From positions 1 to 14,986 of the forward strand of contig JAJRZV010000087.1 in assembly GCA_024275095.1 (NCBI GenBank): a stretch of DNA of 14,986 bases, in the 5' to 3' direction. Shown piece after piece: positions 14,220 through 14,986 of the stretch. Origin of the DNA: a bacterium. GTDB lineage: Bacteria > JAJRZV01. The notes under the pieces were generated by a model. The model did not search any database. It was not told where the DNA came from and was given only the letters and a program-made list of their open reading frames with translations. The position numbers and the translations under genes are program-made. How positions within the stretch are numbered: position 1 is the stretch's first letter; each line of letters begins with the position of its first letter.

Positions 14220-14986
14220 TTAAAAATTTTCACAGGCAATCAGGGCGGCGCCGAGAGCACCCACAATTTGCGGTTCTTCCGGGACATTGATGGGCACATG
14301 GAGCTCTTCTTCGAGGGCCTGTACGACCCCGCGGTTTTTGGCGACACCTCCGGTCATGGTGACCTCTGGGATTATTCCCACGCGTTTGGCCATTGGTGCC
14401 ACACGTAATGCAACCGCCCGAAAAAGTCCGCGAATGATGTGAGACCTTTTTTCACCACTGTGGATGAGTGATATAACCTCAGACTCGGCAAAGACTGTAC
14501 ACATGCTGGTGATGCGTGCTGCACGTGGTGCATTTAGACCTTCCTCGACCATTGCAGAAAGGTCCATTTCGAGAACACGACTCATGTTTTCCAGGAAGCG
14601 CCCCGTTCCTGCTGCACATTTGTCGTTCATAACAAAGTCAACAACCCTTCCATCCTGATCAATGCTGATAGCTTTTGAATCCTGGCCCCCGATGTCTATA
14701 ACCGTGTGCGTATTCGGAAAAAGGTGCCTGGCTCCTCTTGCATGGCACGTAATTTCTGTAACGTGGCGCTGTGCTCCTGGCACACGCTGGCGGCCGTAAC
14801 CAGTGGCTATTATACAGGCGGGATTTGCCTGCTCAAGACCCGTTGTTCTCAGGGCTTCATTGAGGGCTTCCCGTGCTGCCCGTGCTCCGTCAAACCCTGT
14901 CGCCTTTACAACATATGCGAGGATGCGGGCATTTTCATCAATAATAACCACATCCGTGCTCTGGGAGCCCACGTCTATGCCGGCGA
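14220..14986 (-). CDS. BadF/BadG/HgdC-type ATPase activase, 5' partial
   Basis: The frame runs off the right edge; the visible part starts AGIDVGSQSTDVVIID, the phosphate-1 loop of the ASKHA fold, so only a few N-terminal residues are missing. Family motifs follow in order: ATGYGR, IDIGGQDSKAI (phosphate 2 region), NDKCAAGTGRFLE and SMCTVFAESE, which carry the two Cys that usually bind one [4Fe-4S] cluster between the subunits of a homodimer, then TGGVAKNRGVV and PEEPQIVGALGAALIA at the end. Such proteins use ATP to push one electron into a 2-hydroxyacyl-CoA dehydratase or benzoyl-CoA reductase type partner. The partner is not in the window; in these systems it is often adjacent, here beyond the right edge. 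Its size and single domain fit HgdC-like activases rather than the large fused forms. Confidence 0.9.
   Translation of the reverse strand, partial: AGIDVGSQSTDVVIIDENARILAYVVKATGFDGARAAREALNEALRTTGLEQANPACIIATGYGRQRVPGAQRHVTEITCHARGARHLFPNTHTVIDIGGQDSKAISIDQDGRVVDFVMNDKCAAGTGRFLENMSRVLEMDLSAMVEEGLNAPRAARITSMCTVFAESEVISLIHSGEKRSHIIRGLFRAVALRVAPMAKRVGIIPEVTMTGGVAKNRGVVQALEEELHVPINVPEEPQIVGALGAALIACENF

Noticed and set aside
14160-14408. Plus-strand ORF of 82 codons opposite the activase
   Set aside because: It is mostly antisense to a well-conserved activase coding region, has no ribosome binding site and shows no protein-like motif.

Overview
The window is one dense plus-strand gene array (about 1-13672) facing two minus-strand genes (13669-14986). 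It has moderate GC, Gram-negative cell-envelope genes (an Mla lipid transporter and putative lipoproteins) and genes common in anaerobes (a radical SAM/SPASM enzyme and a BadF/HgdC-type [4Fe-4S] activase). I infer an anaerobic, diderm, Desulfobacterota-like or neighbouring bacterium. No rRNA or other phylogenetic marker is present, so this is a guess. I saw no tRNA, rRNA, CRISPR array, insertion sequence or phage gene.

Layout. (1) 1-5429: two large secreted proteins. The first, cut by the left edge, carries Ig-like/Big_1 and CARDB-like modules and ends in a duplicated 62-residue unit. The second is a 1199-residue gingipain-type (C25) cysteine protease with a signal peptide, an fn3-like domain, an intact His/Cys dyad and a C-terminal Cys/Gly/Ser-rich, hydrophobic, basic tail. 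(2) 5426-6600: a 60-residue peptide gene, overlapping the genes on both sides by 4 nt, followed by a radical SAM/SPASM maturase. The peptide has a PqqA/GeoRSP-like K-F-x-x-P-x-I-x-E element and then a short two-Cys segment, so this pair is a candidate RiPP locus. (3) 6616-9012: mlaE, mlaF and mlaD, the inner-membrane core of a phospholipid/retrograde lipid transporter. (4) 9023-10393: a putative lipoprotein with three thioredoxin-like modules, each with a CxxC. (5) 10342-13672: a peptide-type ABC importer (substrate-binding lipoprotein and two permeases) without its ATPases. (6) Minus strand: an ArsR-family regulator with a probable operator/promoter at 14081-14126, and a BadF/HgdC-type activase running off the right edge.

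Plus-strand genes are separated by at most 15 nt and mostly overlap by 1-4 nt, so co-transcription of large parts of the array is likely. The common theme is the cell envelope: secreted proteins, a possible modified peptide, lipid transport, periplasmic thiol chemistry and peptide uptake. The two observations most worth testing are the peptide/radical SAM pair coupled to the C25 protease, and the triple-CxxC lipoprotein placed between the Mla and Opp genes.
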